Positions 1 through 10,408 of a DNA stretch of 47,732 bases are shown here, piece after piece. The translations under genes were made by a program, and so were the position numbers. Every line of letters begins with the position of its first letter. The stretch's first letter is position 1. The notes beneath the pieces are model-generated. The model did not search any database and was not told the DNA's origin. It worked only from the letters and a program-made list of their open reading frames with translations. Location: NCBI RefSeq assembly GCF_001274725.1, contig NZ_LGUF01000007.1, positions 1,457,454-1,505,185 on the forward strand. The letters run 5' to 3'. The stretch is from Sporosarcina globispora (lineage in GTDB: Bacteria; Bacillota; Bacilli; Bacillales; Cytobacillaceae).

Positions 1-21
1 TTAGGCCCATAATATTATTGT

Positions 22-96
22 TCCGCAGTAGCTCAGTGGTAGAGCATTCGGCTGTTAACCGAACGGTCGTAGGTTCGAATCCTACCTGCGGAGCCA
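22..96 (+). tRNA. tRNA-Asn (GTT anticodon)
   Basis: A cloverleaf can be drawn by eye. The acceptor arm TCCGCAG pairs with CTGCGGA. The D-arm contains AGCTCAGTGGTAGAGC. The anticodon loop CTGTTAACC reads GUU, and the T-arm contains GGTTCGAATCC. A genomically encoded CCA follows the discriminator G. It is the first of three closely spaced tRNA genes that probably end a longer tRNA or rRNA operon lying to the left. Confidence 0.97.
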
Positions 97-101
97 TATA
101 T

Positions 102-192
102 GGGGAAGTACTCAAGTGGCTGAAGAGGCGCCCCTGCTAAGGGTGTAGGTCGGGCAACCGGCGCGAGGGTTCAAATCCCTCCTTCTCCGCCA
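102..192 (+). tRNA. tRNA-Ser (GCT anticodon)
   Basis: This is a class II tRNA with a long variable arm. The acceptor GGGGAAG pairs with CTTCTCC with one G-U pair. The anticodon loop CTGCTAA reads GCU (Ser AGC/AGU codons). The variable stem spans about 147-166, the T-loop is GGTTCAAATCC, and CCA is encoded. It starts 5 nt after the tRNA-Asn, consistent with cotranscription. Confidence 0.97.
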
Positions 193-196
193 TATT

Positions 197-268
197 GGCC
201 CCTTGGTCAAGCGGTTAAGACACCGCCCTTTCACGGCGGTAACACGGGTTCGAATCCCGTAGGGGTCA
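197..268 (+). tRNA. tRNA-Glu (TTC anticodon)
   Basis: The acceptor GGCCCCT pairs with AGGGGTC. The anticodon loop CTTTCAC reads UUC, and the T-arm is GGGTTCGAATCCC. Unlike the two preceding tRNAs, no CCA is encoded (the sequence runs into ATACAAA), so CCA would be added enzymatically. It is the last tRNA before the terminator. Confidence 0.96.
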
Positions 269-271
269 TAC

Positions 272-306
272 AAAAAAGCTGTCAACAATTTGTTGGCAGC
301 TTTTTT
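272..306 (+). terminator. Terminator of the tRNA cluster
   Basis: AAAAAAGCTGTCAACA pairs with TGTTGGCAGCTTTTTT around a 3-nt ATT loop, with one G-U pair. It ends in a T run. It sits a few nt after tRNA-Glu. The A run on the left also makes it usable for the small minus-strand ORF ending at 356. Confidence 0.9.
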
Positions 307-355
307 GATGTCTGTTGCTGGTCCATTTTACCTCATCCAATTACCTCTCTGTTTA

Positions 356-553
356 TTAATCAAATTCCTCTTCTTCCTTGCTCAACTTGTTGCCAGGATT
401 ATTCAAATCTATCTCAGAAAATATTCCCGTATAGGGGCCTCTAAACATATCGCCAGTGGCCAAAATCTTTCCATCAGGCGCTTCAAATAACGGAATTCTT
501 ATTTCATCTTTTGATGCCTTATTCAATAAAAATTCTTCTTCTTTATTGCTCAA
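356..553 (-). CDS. Small acidic hypothetical protein (65 aa)
   Basis: I do not recognise this protein. It starts with TTG at 553 behind a good ribosome binding site (AAAGGAGA, 9 nt upstream), the main reason for believing it. The sequence is charged and soluble with no membrane segment or Cys. It opens with SNKEEEFLL and closes with a similar acidic KEEEEFD, around a central part with DGKILATGD and FRGPYTGIFSEIDL. It reads towards the tRNA terminator and diverges from the glycogen operon. Overlapping plus-strand ORFs here lack comparable start signals. Confidence 0.55.
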   Translation of the reverse strand: MSNKEEEFLLNKASKDEIRIPLFEAPDGKILATGDMFRGPYTGIFSEIDLNNPGNKLSKEEEEFD

Positions 554-776
554 AATATTATTCTCCTTTCACTTTTTGCTTGCATACTTTGTTTTATTTT
601 GTCTAAGTTTACAGGAGATTATGTCGAAGGCTGTTTAATGGGGCAGAATGCTATCGGTTTTTAGCGGGATTTAAGTGTTGTTGTCATAAAATTAATAAAA
701 CTTTTACAAGGATTTTTTTTCCTGTCCGCGAATATAACATGAAAGTCAAAAGAAACGAGACTGGGTAGGGAGAAGG

Positions 777-2723
777 ATGGTAGTGGATACTTTATTTCCA
801 ACCGATTATCAGCTGCATTTGTTCCATGAAGGGACATTTTATGAAAGTCACCAGTTATTCGGTGCACATGTAGTTTCAAATGATGGAAAAGTGATTACCC
901 GTTTCTGTGTTTGGGCACCGAATGCTGAAATTATCAGATTAGTCGGTGATTTCAATGATTGGAATGGAGAAGGCTATACCTTACATAGAGTGAATAATGA
1001 GGGTGTCTGGATTATTCAGCTGGATGGAAACATGGAAGGTGCCTTGTATAAGTATGAAATTATAACAGAGAAAGGAGATGTTTTATTAAAGGCTGATCCT
1101 TATAGCTTTTTTTCAGAAGTTAGGCCTAATACCGCATCTAAAGTATATACATTGGATGGGTACCAGTGGAATGACAGCAAATGGATGCAGAAAAAAGAAA
1201 TAAGACCTATTTATACGGAGCCTGCAGTTATTTATGAAGTTCATCTTGGTTCGTGGAAGCAAAAAGAAGATGGAAGTATGTATTCATTCATGGAGCTTGC
1301 AGATGAACTAATTCCTTATGTGGTGGAGCATGGTTTTACGCATATAGAATTGCTTCCTCTAATTGAGCATCCGCTCGACGCTTCCTGGGGCTATCAGGGA
1401 ACAGGTTATTACTCGGTTACAAGCCGGTATGGAAGCCCGCGTGATTTTATGTACTTTGTTGATCAATGCCACCAGCATGGTGTTGGGGTCATTCTGGACT
1501 GGGTGCCTGGGCATTTCTGCAAAGATTCCCATGGTCTTTATCAGTTTGATGGTTCGTATTTATATGAGTATGAAACAGAAGGCGACCGAGAGAACCGTGT
1601 ATGGGGAACCGCCAATTTTGATCTCAGCAAAAATGAAGTGCAAAGCTTTCTTATCTCCAGCGCTGTTTTTTGGATGGAAAAATATCATATTGACGGCTTC
1701 CGGGTTGATGCGGTCGCTAATATCATCTTTTGGCCTAACCGGGATGGAAAGACAGAAAACCTATTCGGCACCAGTTTTCTTCAAAACTTAAATAAAGTTG
1801 TTTCCCAATATGATGCTTCCTTTCTCATGATGGCAGAGGATTCAACAGACTGGCCACAAGTGACTGCACCAGTCCATTATGGAGGGCTGGGTTTTCATTA
1901 CAAGTGGAATATGGGCTGGATGAATGATGTGCTTACATATATGGAAACAGCGCCTGAGAGGCGATCTGATGTTCATGGAAAAATGACATTTTCACTTTTG
2001 TATGCTTTTACAGAAAACTTCATACTTCCTTTTTCACATGATGAAGTTGTCCATGGGAAAAAATCGCTGCTTGATAAAATGCCGGGAGATTACTGGCAAA
2101 AGTTTGCTCAATTCAGGCTGCTGCTTGGCTACATGATTGCCCATCCCGGAAAGAAGCTCCTTTTCATGGGGAGCGAACTTGGGCAGTTCTCTGAGTGGAA
2201 AGACAAAGAACAGCTTGATTGGCATCTGCTTGATTACGAGATGCATAAGAAAGCAAATGATTATGTGAAAGAATTAATAAAGGTATACAAACGTTCTAAA
2301 CCTCTTTTTGAGCTGGATCACCTTCAGGATGGTTTTGAATGGATTGATTGTCATAATGCAGGCCAATCCATTTTTTCTTTTATCAGGAAAGGCTCTAAAG
2401 AGGATGATTATCTCGTGGTTGTATGCAATTTCACACCGGCTTTATATCCAAGATTTCGGATAGGTGTTCCAAAGATGGGGTCTTATCGGGAAATCCTCAA
2501 TAGTGACAGTGAAAGCTTTGGAGGATCAAATTGCATCAACAAGAAGGTGCTTAAGACTGAGGCAAAAGAGTTTCATGGCAAGCCGTTCAGTTTGGAAATG
2601 TCTATTCCGCCATTTGGCATTTCAATTTTACGCCCTGTAAAACATCGGAAGGAGAGGAAGGGAAATGGGAAAGAAGAAGTGCGTCGCAATGCTGTTAGCA
2701 GGAGGGAAAGGGAGCAGGCTTAG
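777..2723 (+). CDS. glgB: 1,4-alpha-glucan branching enzyme GlgB
   Basis: Cytoplasmic GH13 enzyme that cuts alpha-1,4 chains and re-attaches them as alpha-1,6 branches during glycogen synthesis. An N-terminal CBM48-like domain covers about residues 30-115, followed by the catalytic barrel. Visible catalytic motifs are FRVDAVAN (nucleophile Asp at about 311), MMAEDS (acid/base Glu at about 354) and [10 protein letters not shown] (His-Asp at about 421-422). At 648 aa it is about 20 residues longer than the B. subtilis enzyme as I remember it, because the Arg/Lys/Glu-rich tail runs 59 nt into glgC. The ATG at 777 follows TAGGGAGAAGG. First gene of the operon. I see no clear promoter in 554-776. 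Confidence 0.97.
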   Translation: MVVDTLFPTDYQLHLFHEGTFYESHQLFGAHVVSNDGKVITRFCVWAPNAEIIRLVGDFNDWNGEGYTLHRVNNEGVWIIQLDGNMEGALYKYEIITEKGDVLLKADPYSFFSEVRPNTASKVYTLDGYQWNDSKWMQKKEIRPIYTEPAVIYEVHLGSWKQKEDGSMYSFMELADELIPYVVEHGFTHIELLPLIEHPLDASWGYQGTGYYSVTSRYGSPRDFMYFVDQCHQHGVGVILDWVPGHFCKDSHGLYQFDGSYLYEYETEGDRENRVWGTANFDLSKNEVQSFLISSAVFWMEKYHIDGFRVDAVANIIFWPNRDGKTENLFGTSFLQNLNKVVSQYDASFLMMAEDSTDWPQVTAPVHYGGLGFHYKWNMGWMNDVLTYMETAPERRSDVHGKMTFSLLYAFTENFILPFSHDEVVHGKKSLLDKMPGDYWQKFAQFRLLLGYMIAHPGKKLLFMGSELGQFSEWKDKEQLDWHLLDYEMHKKANDYVKELIKVYKRSKPLFELDHLQDGFEWIDCHNAGQSIFSFIRKGSKEDDYLVVVCNFTPALYPRFRIGVPKMGSYREILNSDSESFGGSNCINKKVLKTEAKEFHGKPFSLEMSIPPFGISILRPVKHRKERKGNGKEEVRRNAVSRREREQA

Positions 2724-3810
2724 TTCTTTGACTAAAAGTCTTGCGAAACCTGCAGTTCCTTTTGGAGGTAAATACCGGATTATTGATTTTACATTGAGTA
2801 ATTGCACCAATTCCGGAATTGATACAGTCGGTGTTCTTACCCAATATCAGCCACTGGTTCTGAATTCGTATATAGGCATAGGCAGCGCATGGGATCTTGA
2901 TAGAAAAAACGGCGGTGTAACAGTACTTCCCCCTTACAGCGAATCATCGGAAGTCAAGTGGTATACGGGAACAGCGAGTGCCATTTATCAGAACCTCAAC
3001 TATCTAAAGCAGTATGATCCTGAATATATCCTGATTTTATCTGGAGATCATATTTATAAAATGAATTATGAGCTGATGCTGGATTATCATATTGAAAAAG
3101 GTGCAGATGCTACCATTTCTGTCATCGAAGTGCCTTGGCCGGAAGCAAGCAGGTTCGGAATAATGAACACGGACGAGGAGATGCGGGTCGCAGAATTTGA
3201 GGAAAAACCAGCTTTTCCAAAAAATAATCTGGCCTCCATGGGAATATATATCTTCAATTGGTCTGTTTTAAAGGAATATCTGGAAATGGATGACCGCAAT
3301 CCGGAATCAAGCCATGACTTTGGGAAGGATATAATTCCATTAATGCTTGACGAAAATAAAAAGCTGTTCGCTTACCCGTTCAATGGCTATTGGAAGGACG
3401 TCGGTACAGTCAAGAGCTTGTGGGAAGCAAATATGGACTTATTGGATGATGAATGCGAGCTGAATCTTTTCGATCATGATTGGCGAATTTATTCGGTGAA
3501 TCCAAATCATCCCCCACAGTATATTTCACCTGAAGCAGAAGTTGCAGAGTCTTTGATTAATGAAGGCTGTACGATTGAAGGGGAAGTTGAAAAGTCAGTG
3601 CTTTTTCAAGGAGTGCTGGTTGGAAAGAATACGGTGATACGTGAATCGGTCATCATGCCTGATGCAGTGATTGGCGAAAATGTTTATATTGAAAAGGCAA
3701 TTGTGCCAAGCGGTATGAGCATTCCTGATGGTGTTGTGATTAGTGCTTCCGAACAGGATGATGAGATTATTCTGATAACACAGGAAATGATACAGGGGAT
3801 TTGTTCTTAA
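2665..3810 (+). CDS. glgC: Glucose-1-phosphate adenylyltransferase GlgC
   Basis: Makes ADP-glucose, the donor for glycogen synthesis, from glucose-1-phosphate and ATP; the committed step. The nucleotidyltransferase loop [14 protein letters not shown] lies near residues 10-23, followed by [15 protein letters not shown]. Further motifs are [10 protein letters not shown] and, towards the C terminus, hexapeptide-type repeats ([30 protein letters not shown]) of the left-handed beta-helix domain. The 381 aa length matches the Bacillus GlgC. The ATG at 2665 follows GGAGAGGAAGGG inside the glgB tail, so the two genes overlap by 59 nt in different frames and are probably translationally coupled. Confidence 0.97.
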   Translation: MGKKKCVAMLLAGGKGSRLSSLTKSLAKPAVPFGGKYRIIDFTLSNCTNSGIDTVGVLTQYQPLVLNSYIGIGSAWDLDRKNGGVTVLPPYSESSEVKWYTGTASAIYQNLNYLKQYDPEYILILSGDHIYKMNYELMLDYHIEKGADATISVIEVPWPEASRFGIMNTDEEMRVAEFEEKPAFPKNNLASMGIYIFNWSVLKEYLEMDDRNPESSHDFGKDIIPLMLDENKKLFAYPFNGYWKDVGTVKSLWEANMDLLDDECELNLFDHDWRIYSVNPNHPPQYISPEAEVAESLINEGCTIEGEVEKSVLFQGVLVGKNTVIRESVIMPDAVIGENVYIEKAIVPSGMSIPDGVVISASEQDDEIILITQEMIQGICS

Positions 3811-3864
3811 CCTACAGCCTGGATGCCAAAACGGCGTTTGGCCAATAAAACGGGAGGGAATGTC

Positions 3865-4893
3865 ATGAAGAATAGAATGCTTGGTGTGATAGACGCAACA
3901 ACCTACCATGAAGATTTAGAGGAACTGACAGTACACAGGTCGCTCGCAGCTGTTCCGTTTGCAGGCCGCTATAGGCTCATCGATTTTGTTCTCTCCAATA
4001 TGGTCAACTCGGATATTGAAAGTGTTGCCATATTTCCGAAGTATCAATATCGCTCTTTAATGGATCATCTTGGTTCGGGGAAAGACTGGGACCTAAACAG
4101 AAAAAGGGATGGGCTATTCTTTTTCCCATCTCCTTTGCTGGATAGTCCAAGTAAAGGGATTGGATCTTTCAATCATTTTGCTGCTAATTTGGATTATTTT
4201 TATCGCAGCAAACAGGAGTATGCATTGATCTCAAACTGTTTTACCATTTTTAATATGGATTTCAGGCCTGTTCTAGATAGACATATTATGACTGGGTGCG
4301 ATATTACAGTTGTTCGCCAGGATGGGCATTCTCTTGAAATGTACCTTGTAAAAACATCGCTGCTTATTAGCTTAATAGAAAATAGAAACGAAACTGGCTA
4401 CACATGCATGAGAGATGTCGTTACTGATATCCATCATTCGTACATGATATGCAATTATGAATACACCGGTTTGGCGGTCATGATTGATTCCATTGAAAAT
4501 TACTTTGCTGCAAGCATGGGCCTGCTGGAACCGGAGGCATGGAAAAATATTTTTAAGCGCAGGCAGCCAATTTATACAAAAGTAAAAGATGAACCTCCAA
4601 CCCGTTATATGAAAGGTGCAAGAGCCCAGAATTCGATGATAGCGAATGGCTGTATGATTGAAGGGACAGTCGAGAACAGCATTATCTCACGTGGGGTCAA
4701 AATCGGCAAGGGCTCAGTTGTTAAAAACTGCATAATCTTGCAAAAAACCCAAATCGGAGAAAACTGTGTTTTAGACTCCGTTATTTTAGATAAAGATGTT
4801 AAGGTAGAATCCGGTGCCAAGATTGAAGGAAAAAATGAAATGCCTCTAGTTATCCGTAAAGGTACCGTACAAGGAGCGCTGATGAACTCGTGA
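3865..4893 (+). CDS. glgD: GlgD, GlgC-like partner subunit
   Basis: Homologue of GlgC (342 aa) that in Bacillus-type operons acts with GlgC in ADP-glucose synthesis. The substrate-side segment [20 protein letters not shown] and C-terminal hexapeptide repeats ([22 protein letters not shown]) are kept. The GlgC N-terminal catalytic loop GGKGSRL is replaced by [17 protein letters not shown], so it is probably regulatory or catalytically weak. The ATG at 3865, behind CGGGAGGGAATGTC, fits the family N terminus better than an in-frame ATG at 3823. Its stop overlaps the glgA GTG by 4 nt (GTGA). Confidence 0.94.
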   Translation: MKNRMLGVIDATTYHEDLEELTVHRSLAAVPFAGRYRLIDFVLSNMVNSDIESVAIFPKYQYRSLMDHLGSGKDWDLNRKRDGLFFFPSPLLDSPSKGIGSFNHFAANLDYFYRSKQEYALISNCFTIFNMDFRPVLDRHIMTGCDITVVRQDGHSLEMYLVKTSLLISLIENRNETGYTCMRDVVTDIHHSYMICNYEYTGLAVMIDSIENYFAASMGLLEPEAWKNIFKRRQPIYTKVKDEPPTRYMKGARAQNSMIANGCMIEGTVENSIISRGVKIGKGSVVKNCIILQKTQIGENCVLDSVILDKDVKVESGAKIEGKNEMPLVIRKGTVQGALMNS

Positions 4894-6341
4894 AAGTATT
4901 GTTTGCTGTTTCTGAATGTGTTCCATTCATCAAATCCGGAGGTCTTGCTGACGTAGCCGGTTCTCTCCCGAGAGAACTTGCAAAGCAGGGGACTGACGTA
5001 AGGGTGGTCCTTCCTAAGTATGGTTCCATATCAGATGATTTAAAAAAGAAAATGTCTAAAAAATGCGAGTTTACAGTTCAGGTAGGCTGGAGAACCCAGT
5101 ATTGCGGTATTGAAGAACTTAAGCATCAGGGAATTACATTCTACTTTGTTGATAATGAATACTACTTCAACCGTGAAAAATTATACGGCTATTTTGATGA
5201 TGGAGAGAGGTTTGCCTATTTTAACCGGGCGGTGCTGGATGCTCTTCAGCATATTGATTATTATCCAGATGTTATTCACAGCCATGATTGGCATACTGGC
5301 ATGATTCCTTTTCTGCTTAGGGTTGAGTACCGTGCGAAAAAGGGCTATGAGTTCATTCGGACAGTCTTCACCATTCATAATCTCCAGTTTCAGGGAATCA
5401 TGCCGGAGGGTGCACTGGGGGATCTCTTAGGGCTTGACTATAGCCACTTTCATCCAAATAAACTTGAATTCTTCGGAAATATTAATTTTATGAAGGGCGG
5501 AATTGTTGCTGCTGATAAAATTACAACAGTCAGCCCTACATATAAGGATGAAATTCAAACGGAGTATTACGGAGAGAAGCTGCATGATTTGCTGAAGCGC
5601 AGGGCTTATGATCTGGAAGGAATCTTAAATGGGATTGATGATGAGTTTTATAATCCTGAGAAGGATCTATATATAAAAGTGAAATATGCCGTTGAAAAGC
5701 TGCAGTTTAAAAAAGAGAATAAGAAGCATCTTCAGAAAAAATTCGGCCTGCCGGTAAAAGAAGAGGTTCCTCTGATAGCCATGGTTACGAGGCTGACAAA
5801 GCAAAAGGGTCTGGACCTCGTAAAATGTGTTTTCCATGAGCTAATGCAGGATGATGTCCAGGTTCTTGTTTTGGGAACAGGAGACCCCGAGTTTGAGCAA
5901 TTTTTCAGGGAAATGGAAGCGAGCTATCCCGAAAAGTGCAAAGCATATATTGGGTTTGATGAGGGGCTTGCACATGAATTCTATGCAGGGTCCGATTTAT
6001 TCTTAATGCCTTCGCAATTTGAGCCTTGCGGGTTGGGCCAGATGATTGCGATGAAGTATGGGTCGATCCCCATTGTCAGGGAAACAGGCGGTTTAAATGA
6101 TACTGTTCATTCTTTCAATGAGTACACAGGAGAAGGCAATGGTTTTTCCTTCAGCAATTTTAACGCCCATGATATGCTGTTCACGATTCGAAGAGCAATA
6201 AGCTTTTACGGTGATGGCGAAATATGGGACCACCTTGTGAAAAATGCGATGGGAATGGATAACAGCTGGGCGCAATCTGCTTTCAAATACAATCAGCTAT
6301 ATGCAGGCCTTGTTTCAAGGAGTGAAAGTCATGTTTTCTGA
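4890..6341 (+). CDS. glgA: Glycogen synthase GlgA (ADP-glucose type)
   Basis: GT5 glycosyltransferase that elongates alpha-1,4-glucan from ADP-glucose. The N-terminal [10 protein letters not shown] motif (Lys15 onward) binds the ADP-glucose phosphate. The C-terminal GT-B half has [28 protein letters not shown] with the retaining-GT Glu, and [11 protein letters not shown]. The 483 aa length matches the family. It begins at GTG 4890, overlapping the glgD stop, with AAGGAG about 13 nt upstream. It ends 11 nt inside glgP, so the tightly packed operon probably uses coupled translation. Confidence 0.97.
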   Translation: MKVLFAVSECVPFIKSGGLADVAGSLPRELAKQGTDVRVVLPKYGSISDDLKKKMSKKCEFTVQVGWRTQYCGIEELKHQGITFYFVDNEYYFNREKLYGYFDDGERFAYFNRAVLDALQHIDYYPDVIHSHDWHTGMIPFLLRVEYRAKKGYEFIRTVFTIHNLQFQGIMPEGALGDLLGLDYSHFHPNKLEFFGNINFMKGGIVAADKITTVSPTYKDEIQTEYYGEKLHDLLKRRAYDLEGILNGIDDEFYNPEKDLYIKVKYAVEKLQFKKENKKHLQKKFGLPVKEEVPLIAMVTRLTKQKGLDLVKCVFHELMQDDVQVLVLGTGDPEFEQFFREMEASYPEKCKAYIGFDEGLAHEFYAGSDLFLMPSQFEPCGLGQMIAMKYGSIPIVRETGGLNDTVHSFNEYTGEGNGFSFSNFNAHDMLFTIRRAISFYGDGEIWDHLVKNAMGMDNSWAQSAFKYNQLYAGLVSRSESHVF

Positions 6342-8745
6342 CCGCGATGAATTCAAAGAGGAATTCCTGAAAAAACTGGAGATGACATGCGGAAAAAGCT
6401 TTGGTGAAAGCACGGAAAGAGATCATTACTTTACTCTGGGAAATATGATCAGGGAGCATGTGAGCACAGAGTGGATTAATACGAATGAGCGGTACCGCAT
6501 CGACCGTGAAAAGCAGGTATATTACTTGTCCATCGAGTTTTTATTAGGGCGCCTGCTTCATCATAATTTAATGAATCTTGGTATTGAGCAGGTTGTCAAG
6601 GATGGCCTGGCAGATTTGGGAATTGATTTAAACCGCCTTGAAGAAATCGAAGCAGATGCAGGGCTTGGAAACGGTGGGCTGGGGCGTCTGGCAGCCTGTT
6701 TTATGGACTCCTTGGCATCCTTAAATCTTCCCGGCCATGGCTGCGGCATTCGATATAAGCATGGTTTGTTCGAGCAGAAAATCGTTGATGGCTATCAGGT
6801 GGAGCTTCCGGAGCAGTGGCTGCGAAATGGCCATGTCTGGGAGGTAAGAAAAGCAGACCTGGCGATAGAAGTTCCTTTTTGGGGCAAAGTCGAAACGACA
6901 GAGGAAAACGGGAGGCTTGTGTTCCGCCATGTGAATGCTGAAACAATTTCAGCTGTTCCATACGATATGCCTGTGGTTGGCTATAAAACAGATACTATTA
7001 ATACTCTAAGGCTTTGGAATGCTGAACCGTCCCCTTATCCTGTAAATCACGATATTTTAAAATATAAACGGGATACTGAATCGGTTTCGGAGTTTTTATA
7101 TCCTGATGATACCCATGATGAGGGGAAGATTCTGAGGCTGAAGCAGCAATACTTTCTTGTTTCGGCAAGTATCCGTTCCATTGTGCGTTCCTATCGGAAG
7201 CAGCATAGTAGTTTACGAAATTTCCATGAATATGTGAGCATTCATATTAATGATACACATCCGGTCCTGGCCATTCCTGAACTGATGAGGATCCTGCTCG
7301 ATGAAGAGGAAATGGGCTGGGAGGAAGCCTGGAACATTACGGTCCATACGATTGCCTATACAAATCATACCACTCTTTCAGAGGCTTTGGAGAAATGGCC
7401 AGTCCGCATTTTTCAGCCTTTGCTGCCGCGGATTTATATGATAGTGAATGAAATTAATGAGCGGTTTTGCCGAGTGCTTTGGGAGAGGTACCCGGGTGAC
7501 TGGAAGCGGATTGAGGATATGGCAATCATCGCGCATGACCAGGTTAAGATGGCGCACCTTGCCCTTGTCGGCAGCTTAAGCGTAAATGGTGTTGCCGCAC
7601 TTCATACAGAAATCTTAAAGAATCGGGAAATGAATCAGTTTTATGAAATTTTTCCTGATAAGTTTAATAATAAAACAAATGGAATCACACATAGAAGGTG
7701 GCTGCTAAAAGCCAACCCGCTTTTGTCTGATCTTATAAATGAAAGCATTGGGGCTGGCTGGATTCGGGAACCGGAAAAGCTTCGCGAACTGGCAGATTTT
7801 AAGAATGATAGAGTCTTCCTTGATCAGCTGCATCAGATTAAGCAATTGAACAAGGAAAAATTGGCGAAGCGCATTCAGGAACAGCATGGCATTATTGCCG
7901 ATACGTCATCAATCTTTGATATCCAGGTAAAGCGTCTGCATGCTTATAAGCGCCAGCTATTAAATATTCTTCATGTTATGCATTTGTATAATAGGCTGAA
8001 GGAAGATTCCAATTTCAGGATGCACCCGAGGACCTTCATTTTTGGAGCCAAAGCTTCACCGGGTTATTACTATGCAAAGAAAATCATTAAATTAATTAAC
8101 ACCGTTGCTGAAAAGGTAAACTATGATCCGCAGACAAGAGATGTTCTAAAGGTTATCTTCCTGGAAAATTACCGGGTTTCTCTGGCGGAGGAAATTTTCC
8201 CGGCTGCGGATATCAGCGAGCAAATCTCAACTGCAAGCAAAGAAGCTTCCGGTACAGGCAATATGAAATTCATGATGAATGGTGCTTTGACAGTGGGCAC
8301 ACTGGATGGAGCCAATATTGAGATAAAAGAAAAAGCAGGAGATGGAAATATTTTTATCTTTGGACTAACAGCTGATGAGGTGCTAAGCTTTTATCAAAAT
8401 GGCGGGTATAATTCCAGAGAGTATTATCATCATGATAAGCGAATCCGCCAGGTGGTCGATCAGCTGGTGAATGGATTCTTCCCGGATGCCGATGATGAGT
8501 TCGAGCCCATTTTTGATTCACTGCTGATGGAAAATGACCAATACTTTGTATTGCGGGATTTTGCTTCCTATATCAATATCCAGAAAGAAGCTGGGAAAGC
8601 ATATGAGGATCGGGAACATTGGCTGAAAATGAGCTTAATGAACATTGCCGGCTCAGGCTATTTTTCTAGCGACCGCACAATCAGCGAATATGCGCGGGAA
8701 ATCTGGAAAATCAGACCGGCTGGCGTTGAGATGATGAATAAGTAA
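6331..8745 (+). CDS. glgP: Glycogen phosphorylase GlgP
   Basis: PLP-dependent GT35 enzyme that phosphorolyses alpha-1,4-glucan to glucose-1-phosphate, making the operon able to build and degrade glycogen. Motifs seen are [21 protein letters not shown] (substrate/glycogen side), [14 protein letters not shown], and [19 protein letters not shown] with the PLP Schiff-base Lys at about residue 646. The 804 aa length is close to the Bacillus enzyme. I chose ATG 6331 with CAAGGAGTGAAAGTC upstream rather than the in-frame ATG at 6244, which lies deep in glgA. Last gene before a terminator. Confidence 0.97.
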   Translation: MFSDRDEFKEEFLKKLEMTCGKSFGESTERDHYFTLGNMIREHVSTEWINTNERYRIDREKQVYYLSIEFLLGRLLHHNLMNLGIEQVVKDGLADLGIDLNRLEEIEADAGLGNGGLGRLAACFMDSLASLNLPGHGCGIRYKHGLFEQKIVDGYQVELPEQWLRNGHVWEVRKADLAIEVPFWGKVETTEENGRLVFRHVNAETISAVPYDMPVVGYKTDTINTLRLWNAEPSPYPVNHDILKYKRDTESVSEFLYPDDTHDEGKILRLKQQYFLVSASIRSIVRSYRKQHSSLRNFHEYVSIHINDTHPVLAIPELMRILLDEEEMGWEEAWNITVHTIAYTNHTTLSEALEKWPVRIFQPLLPRIYMIVNEINERFCRVLWERYPGDWKRIEDMAIIAHDQVKMAHLALVGSLSVNGVAALHTEILKNREMNQFYEIFPDKFNNKTNGITHRRWLLKANPLLSDLINESIGAGWIREPEKLRELADFKNDRVFLDQLHQIKQLNKEKLAKRIQEQHGIIADTSSIFDIQVKRLHAYKRQLLNILHVMHLYNRLKEDSNFRMHPRTFIFGAKASPGYYYAKKIIKLINTVAEKVNYDPQTRDVLKVIFLENYRVSLAEEIFPAADISEQISTASKEASGTGNMKFMMNGALTVGTLDGANIEIKEKAGDGNIFIFGLTADEVLSFYQNGGYNSREYYHHDKRIRQVVDQLVNGFFPDADDEFEPIFDSLLMENDQYFVLRDFASYINIQKEAGKAYEDREHWLKMSLMNIAGSGYFSSDRTISEYAREIWKIRPAGVEMMNK

Positions 8746-8750
8746 AGAGG

Positions 8751-8786
8751 AAAACAGCCCTTCAAGTGAGAAGAGGCTGTTTTTCG
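8751..8786 (+). terminator. Terminator of the glg operon
   Basis: AAAACAGCC pairs with GGCTGTTTT around a loop, followed by a T run (TTTTTCG). It lies 5 nt after the glgP stop and immediately before the 52-bp repeat array. Confidence 0.88.
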
Positions 8787-8789
8787 TTA

Positions 8790-9380
8790 ATAGTGGGAAT
8801 AACGTCCAAAATGAAAGTGCGCAAGAGAAAATAGGAGTTAATCAGAAGGAATAAAGCCCAAAATGAAAGTGCACAAGAGAAAATGGGAGCTAATCAGTGG
8901 GAATAACGCCCAAAATGAAAGTGCGGAAAATAGGAGCTAATGAGGGAGAATAACGCCCAAAATGAAAGTGCACAAGAGAAAATGGGAGCTAATCAGTGGG
9001 AATAACGCCCAAAATGAAAGTGCGCAAGAGAGAATGAAAGTGCACAAGAGAAAATGGGAGCTAATCAGTGGGAATAACGTCCAAAATGAAAGTGCGCAAG
9101 AGAAAATAGGAGTTAATCAGAGGGAATAAAGCCCAAAATGAAAGTGCACAAGAGAAAATGGGAGCTAATCAGTGGGAATAACGCCCAAAATGAAAGTGCA
9201 CAAGAGAAAATAGGAGCTAATGAGGGAGAATAACGCCAAAAATAGGGATACCCAAGAGAAAATGGGAGTTAATCCTGAGGATTAACTCCCAAATTGAAGA
9301 TACCAAAGAGAAAACGGTAGTTAATCAAGGAGATTAACTACCAAAAAAGTAGTGTCCAAGAGAAAATGGTCGATAATCAT
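8790..9380. repeat. Array of about eleven 52-bp tandem repeats with palindromic cores
   Basis: The unit consists of GGAATAACGCCCAAAATGAA followed by AGTGCACAAGAGAAAATGGG and AGCTAATCAGTG. The ATG of the CCAAAATGAAAGTGC segment recurs at 8811, 8863, 8915, 8962, 9014, 9034, 9086, 9138 and 9190. Spacing is 52 bp except one 47-bp unit lacking CAAGA and one 20-bp partial unit at 9014-9034. Three more degenerate units follow to about 9380. A period of 52 is not a multiple of three, and the array lies between two convergent genes, so it is not coding. The junction between adjacent units forms a hairpin, perfect in the last units. Function is unknown. Confidence 0.93.
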
Positions 9381-9405
9381 CAACCCAGTTCATTGAGGCA
9401 AGAAA

Positions 9406-10254
9406 CTAACCTTTGCTCCGCCTTATCGGCATGGTACAGCAGCGAAAGGCACCTCCGGATTTAATGATTTCAGTAATGTCTGCCTCGATAACTTCATAGC
9501 CCCTGGCCCTCAGTTCTTTATTGACATTCTTATTCACGGGAAGACTGAATATCTTTCTATTTCCAATTGAGAGGACGTTCGTTCCGAGTGTGAATTGCTC
9601 CTCTTCCGACACTTTAATTAAATCATAGCGGGATTCCAGCATTTTGACTTTTTCTCCGTGGATCTCTCCTGGAAAGATTAGCGCTTCATCTGGTGAAATA
9701 ATATTGAATACACAATCAAGATGAAGATATGTATCAGTGAAAGGAACGGATACGACCTCATAATCAGGAAGAAGGCTGCGGAGATGTTCAATCGCTTCTT
9801 CATGCGTCCGGCTGCTCACCCCGGCATAAATGGTTTGGCCATCGATAAGGACGTCTCCTCCCTCTATCCGGTCTCCCGTTAGATTGTAAAAAGGAACCTG
9901 TTTATCTTCCAGCCATTGTTTCAGGACATTTTCTTCTCCTTGCCGGATATCAGCTGCCATTTCTGCAACATAAACCTTTTCTCCAAGGGTGAATCCGATA
10001 TCGCGGGTAAAAACCTGTTCAGGATATTTTTCAAGCGGGGGCAGCAAAACCACATCGATTCCCTGTTCCTTTAATGCACTGACAAAGTGTCTGTGCTGCT
10101 TCATAGCCAGGTCGATATTAATTCCTTCTTTTATATAATGCTTTTGCGTTTCATTTATTGTATCGACAATCGTCATGTACTGCGGTTCGCATAACACCAC
10201 ATGTTCAAGTTTGTCATATTCTGAAAAGCATGCAGCTTTTATTTGTCCAGACAT
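9406..10254 (-). CDS. ykgA: DDAH-family (amidinotransferase-fold) hydrolase, YkgA-like
   Basis: 282-aa member of the guanidine-modifying superfamily that includes dimethylarginine dimethylaminohydrolase and arginine deiminase. Visible active-site elements are the substrate-side FTRDIGFTLG, IEGGDVLIDG, the catalytic His in YLHLDCVFNI and the nucleophilic Cys in SGGAFRCCTMPI near the C terminus. The real substrate (methylarginine, arginine or another guanidine) cannot be read from sequence. The ATG at 10254 has GGGAGGTTCATT upstream. No arginine-catabolism genes are adjacent, so it seems transcribed alone, towards the repeat array. Confidence 0.87.
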   Translation of the reverse strand: MSGQIKAACFSEYDKLEHVVLCEPQYMTIVDTINETQKHYIKEGINIDLAMKQHRHFVSALKEQGIDVVLLPPLEKYPEQVFTRDIGFTLGEKVYVAEMAADIRQGEENVLKQWLEDKQVPFYNLTGDRIEGGDVLIDGQTIYAGVSSRTHEEAIEHLRSLLPDYEVVSVPFTDTYLHLDCVFNIISPDEALIFPGEIHGEKVKMLESRYDLIKVSEEEQFTLGTNVLSIGNRKIFSLPVNKNVNKELRARGYEVIEADITEIIKSGGAFRCCTMPIRRSKG

Positions 10255-10408
10255 AATGAACCTCCCAGCAATATATTCTTAAAATAATATTGCCTAGGAG
10301 AAGCGGTTTTACTCTGTAAAGTGAAGTTATTAACAATAATTCCCACTTCAAAAAAGGTTTAAAAACCCTGATAATGAAATCATTAGATATAAAGGGGGCA
10401 GCTGTTAA

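Noticed and set aside
8790..9380. CRISPR array
   Set aside because: Units are contiguous 52-bp near-copies without unique spacers, and no cas genes are present in the window.
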